DNA of 64,000 nt, taken from positions 1 to 64,000 of the forward strand of contig JAUCBJ010003156.1 of the NCBI GenBank assembly GCA_032718475.1, in the 5' to 3' direction. Source of the stretch: Nemertoderma westbladi. Its lineage: Eukaryota > Xenacoelomorpha > Nemertodermatida > Nemertodermatidae. Below the pieces are notes generated by a model. It saw nothing but the letters and a program-made list of their open reading frames with translations, ran no database searches and was not told where the DNA came from. Below are positions 11,201 to 23,085 of this stretch, piece by piece. Position numbers and translations under genes: made by a program. Position 1 is the stretch's first letter. Every line of letters starts with the position of its first letter.

Positions 11201-11221
11201 AACACCGCTATCAGTTACTAG
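11201..11221 (+). repeat. 21-bp direct repeat, right copy
   Basis: Exact copy of 9553-9573, separated from the right TIR by 20 unrelated bases (11181-11200). It is too long for an ordinary transposon target duplication, so its origin is open. Confidence 0.85.
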
Positions 11222-11266
11222 GCCTACCCCATGTTCTGGAATATAGTTTCGTTATTCAGATTCCTG

Positions 11267-11680
11267 CCCCCCCCCCCTAAATTTTTCTACAAATCTTAAT
11301 GATTTAATAATAATTAAATAATAATGATAGTTTCACCTCCTTCCTCCTCCGTGGGTGAGCCATAATTTTTATTTTTGCTTTCAATCTTTAGCTACAAGTG
11401 TTTGAAAAATGTGTCTCCGGTGATATTTCACAGGTCACAGTACAATCATTATTCACCTTATAGTGATTTGATGGAACCAATAGAAAGATGTCCATGCAAG
11501 GATTCCAAATACGTAAAAACCTTTGAATTTGGTTGGGAAATAGCTGATATATTGGCGTTCGAATTTTGCATGTATTAGCTTCCGCTGCAGGCCATTTATT
11601 CTATTAAATAAATACACAATGTTCTAGAACATTTTGCTTATTCCATACGTAGCTGGGCAACAATGCAATGCCTCTCTAAT
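11267..11680 (+). repeat. Dispersed poly-C-headed repeat, copy B
   Basis: Homologous to 5548-5945, with an 11-C head. Shared blocks include 'gtgggtgagcca', 'gtgtctccggtgatatttca', 'gcaggccatttattcta' and 'acgtagctgggcaacaatg'. A 67-codon open frame across 11375-11578 is not preserved in copy A, so I do not treat it as a gene. Confidence 0.7.
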
Positions 11681-11699
11681 TATACTATTACGTAGCTAT

Positions 11700-11927
11700 T
11701 CATAAATAAACAAAAGTTCTAAAATATGGTATTTTTATTTAATAGAATAAAATAGCCTCATGCAGATGCAAAACCATGCAACTTTTGAACGCTCATATCT
11801 CTGCGAAATTTAGATTGATATTTGGAATCCTTACATGGGAAGTTTCCATCAGTACCAACAAATCACTATAAGGTTGAAGAATAACTGGAGTGTAACTGGT
11901 GAAATTTTTTTTTTTTGGGGGGGGGGG
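11700..11927 (-). repeat. Dispersed poly-C-headed repeat, copy C (inverted)
   Basis: Read on the minus strand it starts with 11 C (11917-11927) and a poly-A stretch. It then gives 'tttcaccagttacactcc', 'ttatagtgatttgttggta' and 'ttattctattaaataaa', the same order as copies A and B. It lacks the 'gggtgagcca' segment between the C tract and 'tttcacc'. It faces copy B tail to tail, so 11267-11927 is a loose large palindrome with a short centre containing tacgtagct on both sides. Confidence 0.65.
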
Positions 11928-11984
11928 CAGGTACCTGAATAACGACACTATAATCCAGGACATGGTGTATATCAGTATCATCTA

Positions 11985-12140
11985 CACACTGACAGTATGG
12001 CTGTACAGGTTAGCTACCAACCTCAACATTTTAGTACCGCACCCGAGTTTAGCTAGCAGCCTCCTTATAAGGAGCACTCTCCTTACCTTGTCGTAGGCGT
12101 TTTTTAAATCAATGAAAATGATGTGTAATACATACTTACT
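11985..12140 (-). pseudogene. LINE reverse transcriptase fragment
   Basis: The minus strand encodes IIFIDLKNAYDKV followed by LLAKLGCGTKMLRLVANLY. This is the RT palm motif A region (FIDLKKAYDxV-like, with the catalytic Asp) and the following helix of a LINE reverse transcriptase. Upstream (higher coordinates) the frame stays open to 12311 but the residues no longer look like RT. Downstream it is cut off at 11985 next to the poly-G of copy C. Only about 50 residues of a several-hundred-residue domain remain, so this is a dead fragment. Its family differs from the LINE at 6377-8076 (DLKNAYDKV against DLSAAFDTV). Confidence 0.65.
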
Positions 12141-12689
12141 CTCGTAAAACATAGATACTCTCGAAATTTTGATGACAGGAACTCCAATTTCATTTGCACA
12201 GTATTTTCGTATTTCATATTCTGTCCGTATCATGATTCTAAACATTACATGGTGGTTGGGACTGAGTTGTGGTGCAGCCGGTTGTGGGTACAATACAATT
12301 AATATAAACAATTATTAATACAAAATTAAAATATTAACTAGCAAACTTTAGTGCAATCTAACTTTTATTAATTTAGCTGGATATAGGGAATTTACTTAAT
12401 AAACCTATCTCCGCGCACTGTGCAATAATACAATCTCCCTTTTATGCCAATATACATTCGTCCTACATGCTAAAAAAAATATTTTTTACTTATTCTTATA
12501 ATATACTTATTCTTCTTTGCCATATCCGATCAGACGTAGCGTCAGTAACTAACTGTTCCTGACAACCACTGGTCGACTGACCACCGGCTTGCTCGGTGGA
12601 TGGTTTATAAGCCCAGTGGAGACAGGCAAAACGCGCAAAACCCGCCTTGGCAAATTAATATCCCGCCTTAATGTTAAATTCTCAATTTA
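12141..12689. other. Single-copy spacer, nothing recognised
   Basis: AT-rich DNA with a more GC-rich patch at about 12530-12660. I see no supportable exon, RNA or repeat here. A TATA-like word near 12608 (minus strand) stands alone. Confidence 0.5.
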
Positions 12690-12739
12690 GGGAAAGGAGC
12701 AGGTTACAGTAGCACGATATTTTAACTAAAACAATAAAC
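12690..12739 (+). repeat. Single copy of the 68-bp module
   Basis: Starts ggaaaggagcaggttacag and continues to 'aaaacaataaac'. It is clearly the unit of the array at 30175-30830. It lies about 300 bp left of the 79-bp satellite, and two more single copies lie about 470-600 bp to its right (22365-22489). Confidence 0.8.
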
Positions 12740-12824
12740 TAAACACAATAGTAATCAGAGTAAATCAGCTGTTATTTGCGTCCAATTTCCCCTGGAGCGG
12801 GATGAATTTTTATTGCGTCCAGTT

Positions 12825-12842
12825 CCCCCCCCCCCCCCCCCC
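12825..12842 (+). repeat. Poly-C tract (18)
   Basis: Run of 18 C in single-copy DNA, one of several long G/C homopolymers in the window. Length may be inexact because such runs assemble poorly. Confidence 0.9.
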
Positions 12843-13038
12843 TGGCCCAGTGATAAGCGAGCCGAGATTACCATATCGAAAAGTTTAGAAAGGCCATTAT
12901 CGAAATTCCCCTATAATTGTTACAACTGAGCGAATCCCACTTCTTAAATAAATAAATCAACTTTACTTTGGCCATGCTATAGGAAGGGTACCAGTTTCAA
13001 TTACAACGTTGAATAAAGTAGTAATTCATATCACCCAG
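12843..13038. other. Spacer before the 79-bp satellite
   Basis: Short AT-rich stretch with no recognised feature. It contains 'caactttactttgg', and a similar 'caactttactttact' occurs just right of the satellite at about 21935. Confidence 0.5.
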
Positions 13039-16000
13039 TTTATAGGTAGAACATTCACAATTCCAGGTCCCAGGACTCATTCCTGTTTGGGGGCCTCCAT
13101 CCCATAGGCCTACTAATACTATAGGTAGAACATTCACAATTCCAGGTCCCAAGACTCATTCCTGTTTGGGGGCCTCCATCCCATAGGCCTACTAATACTA
13201 TAGGTAGAACATTCACCATTCCAGGTCCCAAGACTCATTCCTGTTTGGGGACCTCCATCCCATAGGCCTACTAATACTATAGGTAGAACATTCACAATTC
13301 CAGGTCCCAAGACTCATTCCTGTTTGGGGGCATCCATCCCATAGGCCTACTAATACTATAGGTAGAACATTCACAATTCCAGGTCCCAAGACTCATTCCT
13401 GTTTGGGGGCATCCATCCCATAGGCCTACTAATACTATAGGTAGAACATTCACAATTCCAGGTCCCAAGACTCATTCCTGTTTGGGGGCATCCATCCCAT
13501 AGGCCTACTAATACTATAGGTAGAACATTCACAATTCCAGGTCCCAGGACTCATTCCTGTTTGGGGGCCTCCATCCCATAGGCCTACTAATACTATAGGT
13601 AGAACATTCACAATTCCAGGTCTCAGGACTCATTCCTGTTTGGGGGCCTCCATCCCATAGGCCTACTAATACTATAGGTAGAACATTCACAATTCCAGGT
13701 CCCAAGACTCATTCCTGTTTGGGGGCCTCCATCCCATAGGCCTACTAATACTATAGGTAGAACATTCACAATTCCAGGTCCCAAGACTCATTCCTGTTTG
13801 GGGGCCTCCATCCCATAGGCCTACTAATACTGTAGGTAGAACATTCACAATTCCAGGTCCCAGGACTCATTCCTGCTTGGGGGCCTCCATCCCATAGGCC
13901 TACTAATACTGTAGGTAGAACATTCACAATTCCAGGTCCCAGGACTCATTCCTGTTTGGGGGCCTCCATCCCATAGGCCTACTAATACTATAGGTAGAAC
14001 ATTCACAATTCCAGGTCCCAGGACTCATTCCTGTTTGGGGGCCTCCATCCCATAGGCCTACTAATACTGTAGGTAGAACATTCACAATTCCAGGTCCCAG
14101 GACTCATTCCTGCTTGGGGGCCTCCATCCCATAGGCCTACTAATACTGTAGGTAGAACATTCACAATTCCAGGTCCCAGGACTCATTCCTGTTTGGGGGC
14201 CTCCATCCTATAGGCCTACTAATACTATAGGTAGAACATTCACAATTCCAGGTCCCAGGACTCATTCCTGTTTGGGGGCCTCCATCCCATAGGCCTACTA
14301 ATACTATAGGTATAACATTCACAATTCCAGGTCCCAGGACTCATTCCTGTTTGGGGGCCTCCATCCCATAGGCCTACTAATACTATAGGTATAACATTCA
14401 CAATTCCAGGTCTCAGGACTCATTCCTGTTTGGGGGCCTCCATCCCATAGGCCTACTAATACTATAGGTAGAACATTCACAATTCCAGGTCCCAGGACTC
14501 ATTCCTGTTTGGGGGCCTCCATCCCATAGGCCTACTAATACTATAGGTAGAACATTCACAATTCCAGGTCCCAAGACTCATTCCTGTTTGGGGGCCTCCA
14601 TCCCATAGGCCTACTAATACTGTAGGTAGAACATTCACAATTCCAGGTCCCAGGACTCATTCCTGTTTGGGGGCCTCCATCCCATAGGCCTACTAATACT
14701 GTAGGTAGAACATTCACAATTCCAGGTCCCAGGACTCATTCCTGCTTGGGGGCCTCCATCCCATAGGCCTACTAATACTGTAGGTAGAACATTCACAATT
14801 CCAGGTCCCAGGACTCATTCCTGCTTGGGGGCCTCCATCCCATAGGGCTACTAATACTGTAGGTAGAACATTCACAATTCCAGGTCCCAGGACTCATTCC
14901 TGTTTGGGGGCCTCCATCCCATAGGCCTACTAATACTGTAGGTAGAACATTCACAATTCCAGGTCCCAGGACTCATTCCTGCTTGGGGGCCTCCATCCCA
15001 TAGGCCTACTAATACTGTAGGTAGAACATTCACAATTCCAGGTCCCAGGACTCATTCCTGTTTGGGGGCCTCCATCCCATAGGCCTACTAATACTATAGG
15101 TAGAACATTTACAATTCCAGGTCCCAGGACTCAATCCTGTTTGGGGGCCTCCATCCCATAGGCCTACTAATACTATAGGTATAACATTCACAATTCCAGG
15201 TCCCAGGACTCATTCCTGTTTGGGGGCCTCCATCCCATAGGCCTACTAATACTATAGGTAGAACATTCACAATTCCAGGTCCCAGGACTCATTCCTGTTT
15301 GGGGGCCTCCATCCCATAGGCCTACTAATACTATAGGTAGAACATTCACATTCCAGGTCCCAAGACTCATTCCTGTTTGGGGGCCTCCATCCCATAGGCC
15401 TACTAATACTATAGGAGAACATTCACAATTCCAGGTCCCAGGACTCATTCCTGTTTGGGGACCTCCATCCCATAGGCCTACTAATACTATAGGTAGAACA
15501 TTCACAATTCCAGGTCCCAAGACTCATTCCTGTTTGGGGGCATCCATCCCATAGGCCTACTAATACTATAGGTAGAACATTCACAATTCCAGGTCCCAGG
15601 ACTCATTCCTGCTTGGGGGCCTCCATCCCATAGGCCTACTAATACTATAGGTAGAACATTCACAATTCCAGGTCCCAAGACTCATTCCTGTTTGGGGGCA
15701 TCCATCCCATAGGCCTACTAATACTATAGGTAGAACATTCACAATTCCAGGTCCCAGGACTCATTCCTGTTTGGGGACCTCCATCCCATAGGCCTACTAA
15801 TACTGTAGGTAGAACATTCACAATTCCAGGTCCCAGGACTCATTCCTGTTTGGGGGCCTCCATCCCATAGGCCTACTAATACTATAGGTAGAACATTCAC
15901 AATTCCAGGTCCCAGGACTCATTCCTGTTTGGGGGCCTCCATCCCATAGGCCTACTAATACTATAGGTAGAACATTCACAATTCCAGGTCCCAGGACTCA

Positions 16001-19000
16001 TTCCTGTTTGGGGGCCTCCATCCCATAGGCCTACTAATACTATAGGTAGAACATTCACAATTCCAGGTCCCAGGACTCATTCCTGTTTGGGGACCTCCAT
16101 CCCATAGGCCTACTAATACTATAGGTAGAACATTCACAATTCCAGGTCCCAGGACTCATTCCTGTTTGGGGGCATCCATCCCATAGGCCTACTAATACTA
16201 TAGGTAGAACATTCACAATTCCAGGTCCCAGGACTCATTCCTGTTTGGGGGCCTCCATCCCATAGGCCTACTAATACTATAGGTAGAACATTCACAATTC
16301 CAGGTCCCAGGACTCATTCCTGTTTGGGGGCCTCCATCCCATAGGCCTACTAATACTATAGGTATAACATTCACAATTCCAGGTCCCAGGACTCATTCCT
16401 GCTTGGGGGCCTCCATCCCATAGGCCTACTAATACTATAGGTAGAACATTCACAATTCCAGGTCGCAGGACTCATCCTGTTTGGGGGCCTCCATCCCATA
16501 GGCCTACTAATACTATAGGTATAACATTCACAATTCCAGGTCCCAGGACTCATTCCTGTTTGGGGGCCTCCATCCCATAGGCCTACTAATACTATAGGTA
16601 TAACATTCACAATTCCAGGTCCCAGGACTCATTCCTGCTTGGGGGCCTCCATCCCATAGGCCTACTAATACTATAGGTAGAACATTCACAATTCCAGGTC
16701 GCAGGACTCATCCTGTTTGGGGGCCTCCATCCCATAGGCCTACTAATACTATAGGTATAACATTCACAATTCCAGGTCCCAGGACTCATTCCTGTTTGGG
16801 GGCCTCCATCCCATAGGCCTACTAATACTATAGGTATAACATTCACAATTCCAGGTCCCAGGACTCATTCCTGCTTGGGGGCCTCCATCCCATAGGCCTA
16901 CTAATACTGTAGGTAGAACATTCACAATTCCAGGTCCCAGGACTCATTCCTGTTTGGGGGCCTCCATCCCATAGGCCTACTAATACTATAGGTAGAACAT
17001 TCACAATTCCAGGTCCCAGGACTCATTCCTGTTTGGGGGCCTCCATCCCATAGGCCTACTAATACTATAGGTAGAACATTCACAATTCCAGGTCCCAGGA
17101 CTCATTCCTGTTTGGGGGCCTCCATCCCATAGGCCTACTAATACTATAGGTAGAACATTCACAATTCCAGGTCCCAAGACTCATTCCTGTTTGGGGGCCT
17201 CCATCCCATAGGCCTACTAATACTATAGGTATAACATTCACAATTCCAGGTCCCAGGACTCATTCCTGCTTGGGGGCCTCCATCCCATAGGCCTACTAAT
17301 ACTATAGGTAGAACATTCACAATTCCAGGTCGCAGGACTCATCCTGTTTGGGGGCCTCCATCCCATAGGCCTACTAATACTATAGGTATAACATTCACAA
17401 TTCCAGGTCCCAGGACTCATTCCTGTTTGGGGGCCTCCATCCCATAGGCCTACTAATACTATAGGTATAACATTCACAATTCCAGGTCCCAGGACTCATT
17501 CCTGCTTGGGGGCCTCCATCCCATAGGCCTACTAATACTATAGGTAGAACATTCACAATTCCAGGTCCCAGGACTCATTCCTGTTTGGGGGCCTCCATCC
17601 CATAGGCCTACTAATACTGTAGGTAGAACATTCACAATTCCAGGTCCCAGGACTCATTCCTGTTTGGGGGCCTCCATCCCATAGGCCTACTAATACTATA
17701 GGTAGAACATTCACAATTCCAGGTCCCAGGACTCATTCCTGTTTGGGGGCCTCCATCCCATAGGCCTACTAATACTATAGGTATAACATTCACAATTCCA
17801 GGTCCCAGGACTCATTCCTGCTTGGGGGCCTCCATCCCATAGGCCTACTAATACTGTAGGTAGAACATTCACAATTCCAGGTCCCAGGACTCATTCCTGT
17901 TTGGGGGCCTCCATCCCATAGGCCTACTAATACTATAGGTAGAACATTCACAATTCCAGGTCCCAGGACTCATTCCTGTTTGGGGGCCTCCATCCCATAG
18001 GCCTACTAATACTATAGGTAGAACATTCACAATTCCAGGTCCCAGGACTCATTCCTGTTTGGGGGCCTCCATCCCATAGGCCTACTAATACTATAGGTAG
18101 AACATTCACAATTCCAGGTCCCAAGACTCATTCCTGTTTGGGGGCCTCCATCCCATAGGCCTACTAATACTATAGGTATAACATTCACAATTCCAGGTCC
18201 CAGGACTCATTCCTGCTTGGGGGCCTCCATCCCATAGGCCTACTAATACTATAGGTAGAACATTCACAATTCCAGGTCGCAGGACTCATCCTGTTTGGGG
18301 GCCTCCATCCCATAGGCCTACTAATACTATAGGTATAACATTCACAATTCCAGGTCCCAGGACTCATTCCTGTTTGGGGGCCTCCATCCCATAGGCCTAC
18401 TAATACTATAGGTATAACATTCACAATTCCAGGTCCCAGGACTCATTCCTGCTTGGGGGCCTCCATCCCATAGGCCTACTAATACTATAGGTAGAACATT
18501 CACAATTCCAGGTCCCAGGACTCATTCCTGTTTGGGGGCCTCCATCCCATAGGCCTACTAATACTGTAGGTAGAACATTCACAATTCCAGGTCCCAGGAC
18601 TCATTCCTGTTTGGGGGCCTCCATCCCATAGGCCTACTAATACTATAGGTAGAACATTCACAATTCCAGGTCCCAGGACTCATTCCTGTTTGGGGGCCTC
18701 CATCCCATAGGCCTACTAATACTATAGGTAGAACATTCACAATTCCAGGTCCCAGGACTCATTCCTGTTTGGGGGCCTCCATCCCATAGGCCTACTAATA
18801 CTATAGGTATAACATTCACAATTCCAGGTCCCAGGACTCATTCCTGCTTGGGGGCCTCCATCCCATAGGCCTACTAATACTATAGGTAGAACATTCACAA
18901 TTCCAGGTCCCAGGACTCATTCCTGTTTGGGGGCCTCCATCCCATAGGCCTACTAATACTATAGGTAGAACATTCACAATTCCAGGTCCCAGGACTCATT

Positions 19001-21892
19001 CCTGTTTGGGGGCCTCCATCCCATAGGCCTACTAATACTATAGGTAGAACATTCACAATTCCAGGTCCCAGGACTCATTCCTGTTTGGGGGCCTCCATCC
19101 CATAGGCCTACTAATACTATAGGTAGAACATTCACAATTCCAGGTCCCAGGACTCATTCCTGTTTGGGGGCCTCCATCCCATAGGCCTACTAATACTATA
19201 GGTATAACATTCACAATTCCAGGTCCCAGGACTCATTCCTGCTTGGGGGCCTCCATCCCATAGGCCTACTAATACTATAGGTAGAACATTCACAATTCCA
19301 GGTCGCAGGACTCATCCTGTTTGGGGGCCTCCATCCCATAGGCCTACTAATACTATAGGTATAACATTCACAATTCCAGGTCCCAGGACTCATTCCTGTT
19401 TGGGGGCCTCCATCCCATAGGCCTACTAATACTATAGGTATAACATTCACAATTCCAGGTCCCAGGACTCATTCCTGCTTGGGGGCCTCCATCCCATAGG
19501 CCTACTAATACTATAGGTAGAACATTCACAATTCCAGGTCCCAGGACTCATTCCTGTTTGGGGGCCTCCATCCCATAGGCCTACTAATACTGTAGGTAGA
19601 ACATTCACAATTCCAGGTCCCAGGACTCATTCCTGTTTGGGGGCCTCCATCCCATAGGCCTACTAATACTATAGGTAGAACATTCACAATTCCAGGTCCC
19701 AGGACTCATTCCTGTTTGGGGGCCTCCATCCCATAGGCCTACTAATACTATAGGTAGAACATTCACAATTCCAGGTCCCAGGACTCATTCCTGTTTGGGG
19801 GCCTCCATCCCATAGGCCTACTAATACTATAGGTATAACATTCACAATTCCAGGTCCCAGGACTCATTCCTGTTTGGGGGCCTCCATCCCATAGGCCTAC
19901 TAATACTATAGGTATAACATTCACAATTCCAGGTCCCAGGACTCATTCCTGCTTGGGGGCCTCCATCCCATAGGCCTACTAATACTATAGGTAGAACATT
20001 CACAATTCCAGGTCCCAGGACTCATTCCTGTTTGGGGGCCTCCATCCCATAGGCCTACTAATACTATAGGTAGAACATTCACAATTCCAGGTCCCAGGAC
20101 TCATTCCTGTTTGGGGGCCTCCATCCCATAGGCCTACTAATACTATAGGTAGAACATTCACAATTCCAGGTCCCAGGACTCATTCCTGTTTGGGGGCCTC
20201 CATCCCATAGGCCTACTAATACTATAGGTAGAACATTCACAATTCCAGGTCCCAGGACTCATTCCTGTTTGGGGGCCTCCATCCCATAGGCCTACTAATA
20301 CTATAGGTAGAACATTCACAATTCCAGGTCGCAGGACTCATCCTGTTTGGGGGCCTCCATCCCATAGGCCTACTAATACTATAGGTATAACATTCACAAT
20401 TCCAGGTCCCAGGACTCATTCCTGCTTGGGGGCCTCCATCCCATAGGCCTACTAATACTATAGGTAGAACATTCACAATTCCAGGTCGCAGGACTCATCC
20501 TGTTTGGGGGCCTCCATCCCATAGGCCTACTAATACTATAGGTATAACATTCACAATTCCAGGTCCCAGGACTCATTCCTGTTTGGGGGCCTCCATCCCA
20601 TAGGCCTACTAATACTATAGGTATAACATTCACAATTCCAGGTCCCAGGACTCATTCCTGTTTGGGGGCCTCCATCCCATAGGCCTACTAATACTATAGG
20701 TATAACATTCACAATTCCAGGTCCCAAGACTCATTCCTGCTTGGGGGCCTCCATCCCATAGGCCTACTAATACTATAGGTATAACATTCACAATTCCAGG
20801 TCCCAGGACTCATTCCTGTTTGGGGGCCTCCATCCCATAGGCCTACTAATACTATAGGTATAACATTCACAATTCCAGGTCCCAGGATTCATTCCTGTTT
20901 GGGGGCCTCCATCCCATAGGCCTACTAATACTATAGGTATAACATTCACAATTCCAGGTCCCAGGACTCATTCCTGTTTGGGGGCCTCCATCCCATAGGC
21001 CTACTAATACTATAGGTATAACATTCACAATTCCAGGTCCCAGGACTCATTCCTGCTTGGGGGCCTCCATCCCATAGGCCTACTAATACTATAGGTAGAA
21101 CATTCACAATTCCAGGTCCCAGGACTCATTCCTGTTTGGGGGCCTCCATCCCATAGGCCTACTAATACTGTAGGTAGAACATTCACAATTCCAGGTCGCA
21201 GGACTCATCCTGTTCGGGGGCCTCCATCCCATAGGCCTACTAATACTATAGGTATAACATTCACAATTCCAGGTCTCAGGACTCATTCCTGCTTGGCGGC
21301 TTCCATCCCATAGGCCTACTAATACTATAGGTAGAACATTCACAATTCCAGGTCGCAGGACTCATCCTGTTTGGGGGCCTCCATCCCATAGGCCTACTAA
21401 TACTATAGGTATAACATTCACAATTCCAGGTCTCAGGACTCATTCCTGCTTGGCGGCCTCCATCCCATAGGCCTACTAATACTATAGGTAGAACATTCAC
21501 AATTCCAGGTCGCAGGACTCATCCTGTTTGGGGGCCTCCATCCCATAGGCCTACTAATACTATAGGTAGAACATTCACAATTCCAGGTCCCAGGACTCAT
21601 TCCTGCTTGGCGGCCTCCATCCCATAGGCCTACTAATACTATAGGTATAACATTCACAATTCCAGGTCCCAGGACTCATTCCTGTTTGGGGGCCTCCATC
21701 CCATAGGCCTACTAATACTATAGGTAGAACATTCACAATTCCAGGTCGCAGGACTCATCCTGTTTGGGGGCCTCCATCCCATAGGCCTACTAATACTATA
21801 GGTAGAACATTCACAATTCCAGGTCCCAGGACTCATTCCTGTTTGGGGGCCTCCATCCCATAGGCCTACTAATACTATAGGTAGACATATTC
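13039..21892. repeat. 79-bp satellite array with higher-order structure (about 112 units)
   Basis: Unbroken head-to-tail array of a 79-bp unit that includes ggtagaacattcacaattcc, 'ggactcattcctg', 'gggggcctccatcc' and 'cataggcctactaat'. Variants recur in fixed order: ccaAg/ccaGg, ctgTttg/ctgCttg, gtaGaac/gtaTaac, 'ctGtag', and a 78-bp form with 'tcgcaggactcatcctg'. A four-unit signature containing the 78-bp form begins near 16371, 16607, 17238, 18185, 19211 and 20394. The spacings are 236, 631, 947, 1026 and 1183 bp, that is n x 79 minus one base per short unit. Large blocks have therefore been copied whole. The 79-codon open frames on the minus strand simply reflect three units (237 bp) and are not genes. 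Confidence 0.97.
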
Positions 21893-22364
21893 CCTGACTG
21901 CACTGCAACCTCGCTGCTCTCTATATTTGTAGGCCAACTTTACTTTACTTTAATATAACAATTCCACGCAGATAATATAAGCATTAACATAAGAAGTACC
22001 GGTAACTATATTTATATATAAAACCTACAAACTCTAAACTTAATAATTATACACTACAGGTATAACTTACTATGAATGTACAGTAAAAAGGCAGTCTTAT
22101 TTTTTATCCAATTGGCTAATAATAATATTTCACTTTATAGGACCCAATTGGAAATAAGCTGCAAACCTTTAGGGGTTAACCTGTTATGTTGGATAGTACC
22201 TATATCTGTGTACACAATACATACATTGTTCGGTGTATTTGTTATTTGTTGTACATGTAATGTATATAAATAAATATATCTATCTATAAACACTCATCTT
22301 ACATTTTGTAGCCTCCTACTAGCTGGTGCGAGATTTCGTATTGTACCGTAATTCTGCAAATTTA
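21893..22364. other. AT-rich spacer, nothing recognised
   Basis: Follows the satellite end ('ggtagacatattccctgac'). A 65-codon open frame at 22076-22273 has no recognisable domain and lies in AT-rich sequence, so it is not called. Confidence 0.5.
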
Positions 22365-22489
22365 AGGGAAAGGAACAGGTAACAGTGACAATTTTTTTCT
22401 AACCAAAATAATAAACGAAACTAGATTTCGTAATTATTGGAAAGCAGCAGGTTACAGTGGCGTGCTTTTCTAACCAAAACAATAAACTA
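22365..22489 (+). repeat. Two single copies of the 68-bp module
   Basis: Copy 1 (about 22365-22417) reads gggaaaggaacaggtaacag ... taaccaaaataataaacg. Copy 2 (about 22439-22489) reads ggaaagcagcaggttacag ... taaccaaaacaataaac. Both match the unit of 30175-30830 but are more diverged. Their start-to-start spacing is about 74 bp, near the 68-bp period, so this may be the remnant of a short array. Confidence 0.78.
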
Positions 22490-22777
22490 GAACTTAAGAA
22501 TGAGGTTAAAGACACATTTTTGCAACAGGCTGACCTGTAGTTAGCTGATTCGGACATCAAATTACCATATTCGCTATCTAATCAAACCAAAATACTAAAA
22601 CACACTATCAATATACCGGACACCGGTACTATACTATATATTACCGGTAGGCTCTATACACTAGGCCTACATACTAACTGAATAATCTGGCTAGAGGCTT
22701 CATTCCTTCAGGTTTTTAATGATTTAAAGGTTCTACAATACTGTTTACACTGTGTGTGTAGGTGTAGGCCTCCAAGG

Positions 22778-23085
22778 TTCCATCTTGGTGTAGTGGTAGG
22801 GTTCCACCTTGGTGTAGTGGTTGCATTGAATTCACATCTCCTGTAGGTCGTGGTTTCGATCCTCACATGGGCCAGGGCTGTTTTCGTTTCGGCACGAATG
22901 CGTTAAATGGACCAGATAGGGCGCATCTCTGCCTTGCATCCTTAAGTGGAGCTAAGTGAGTACTAGAGTTTCCTCTGGGGAGTAAAGTTCTGGAGGGACC
23001 GCACTGGAAATAAGTCGTCAGACTTTGTGCGTAATCCCTGGACTAACGGCCGAAGAAAATTTACTTTTACTTTTACTAAATCTTT
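22778..23085 (+). mobile_element. tRNA-derived SINE
   Basis: The head has an RNA polymerase III A box, TGGTGTAGTGG (22810-22820), and a B box, GGTTTCGATCC (22852-22862), at tRNA-like spacing. A roughly 190-bp non-tRNA body follows, then an (ttttac)n tail near 23060-23085. A 24-bp segment including the A box is duplicated just upstream (A box also at 22786-22796). It encodes no protein and would be mobilised by a LINE with a matching tail. The cloverleaf is degraded, so this is not a functional tRNA gene. Confidence 0.82.

Noticed and set aside
12560-12660. Core promoter with TATA box on the minus strand
   Set aside because: A single TATA-like word with no gene start downstream that I can support.
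15188-21908. Recurrent 74-110-codon minus-strand frames in the 79-bp satellite
   Set aside because: They equal three repeat units plus a stop and are copied with the satellite blocks; no domain.
22800-22870. Functional tRNA gene
   Set aside because: A and B boxes are present, but the cloverleaf is degraded and the sequence continues into a 190-bp body and tail; it is a SINE head.
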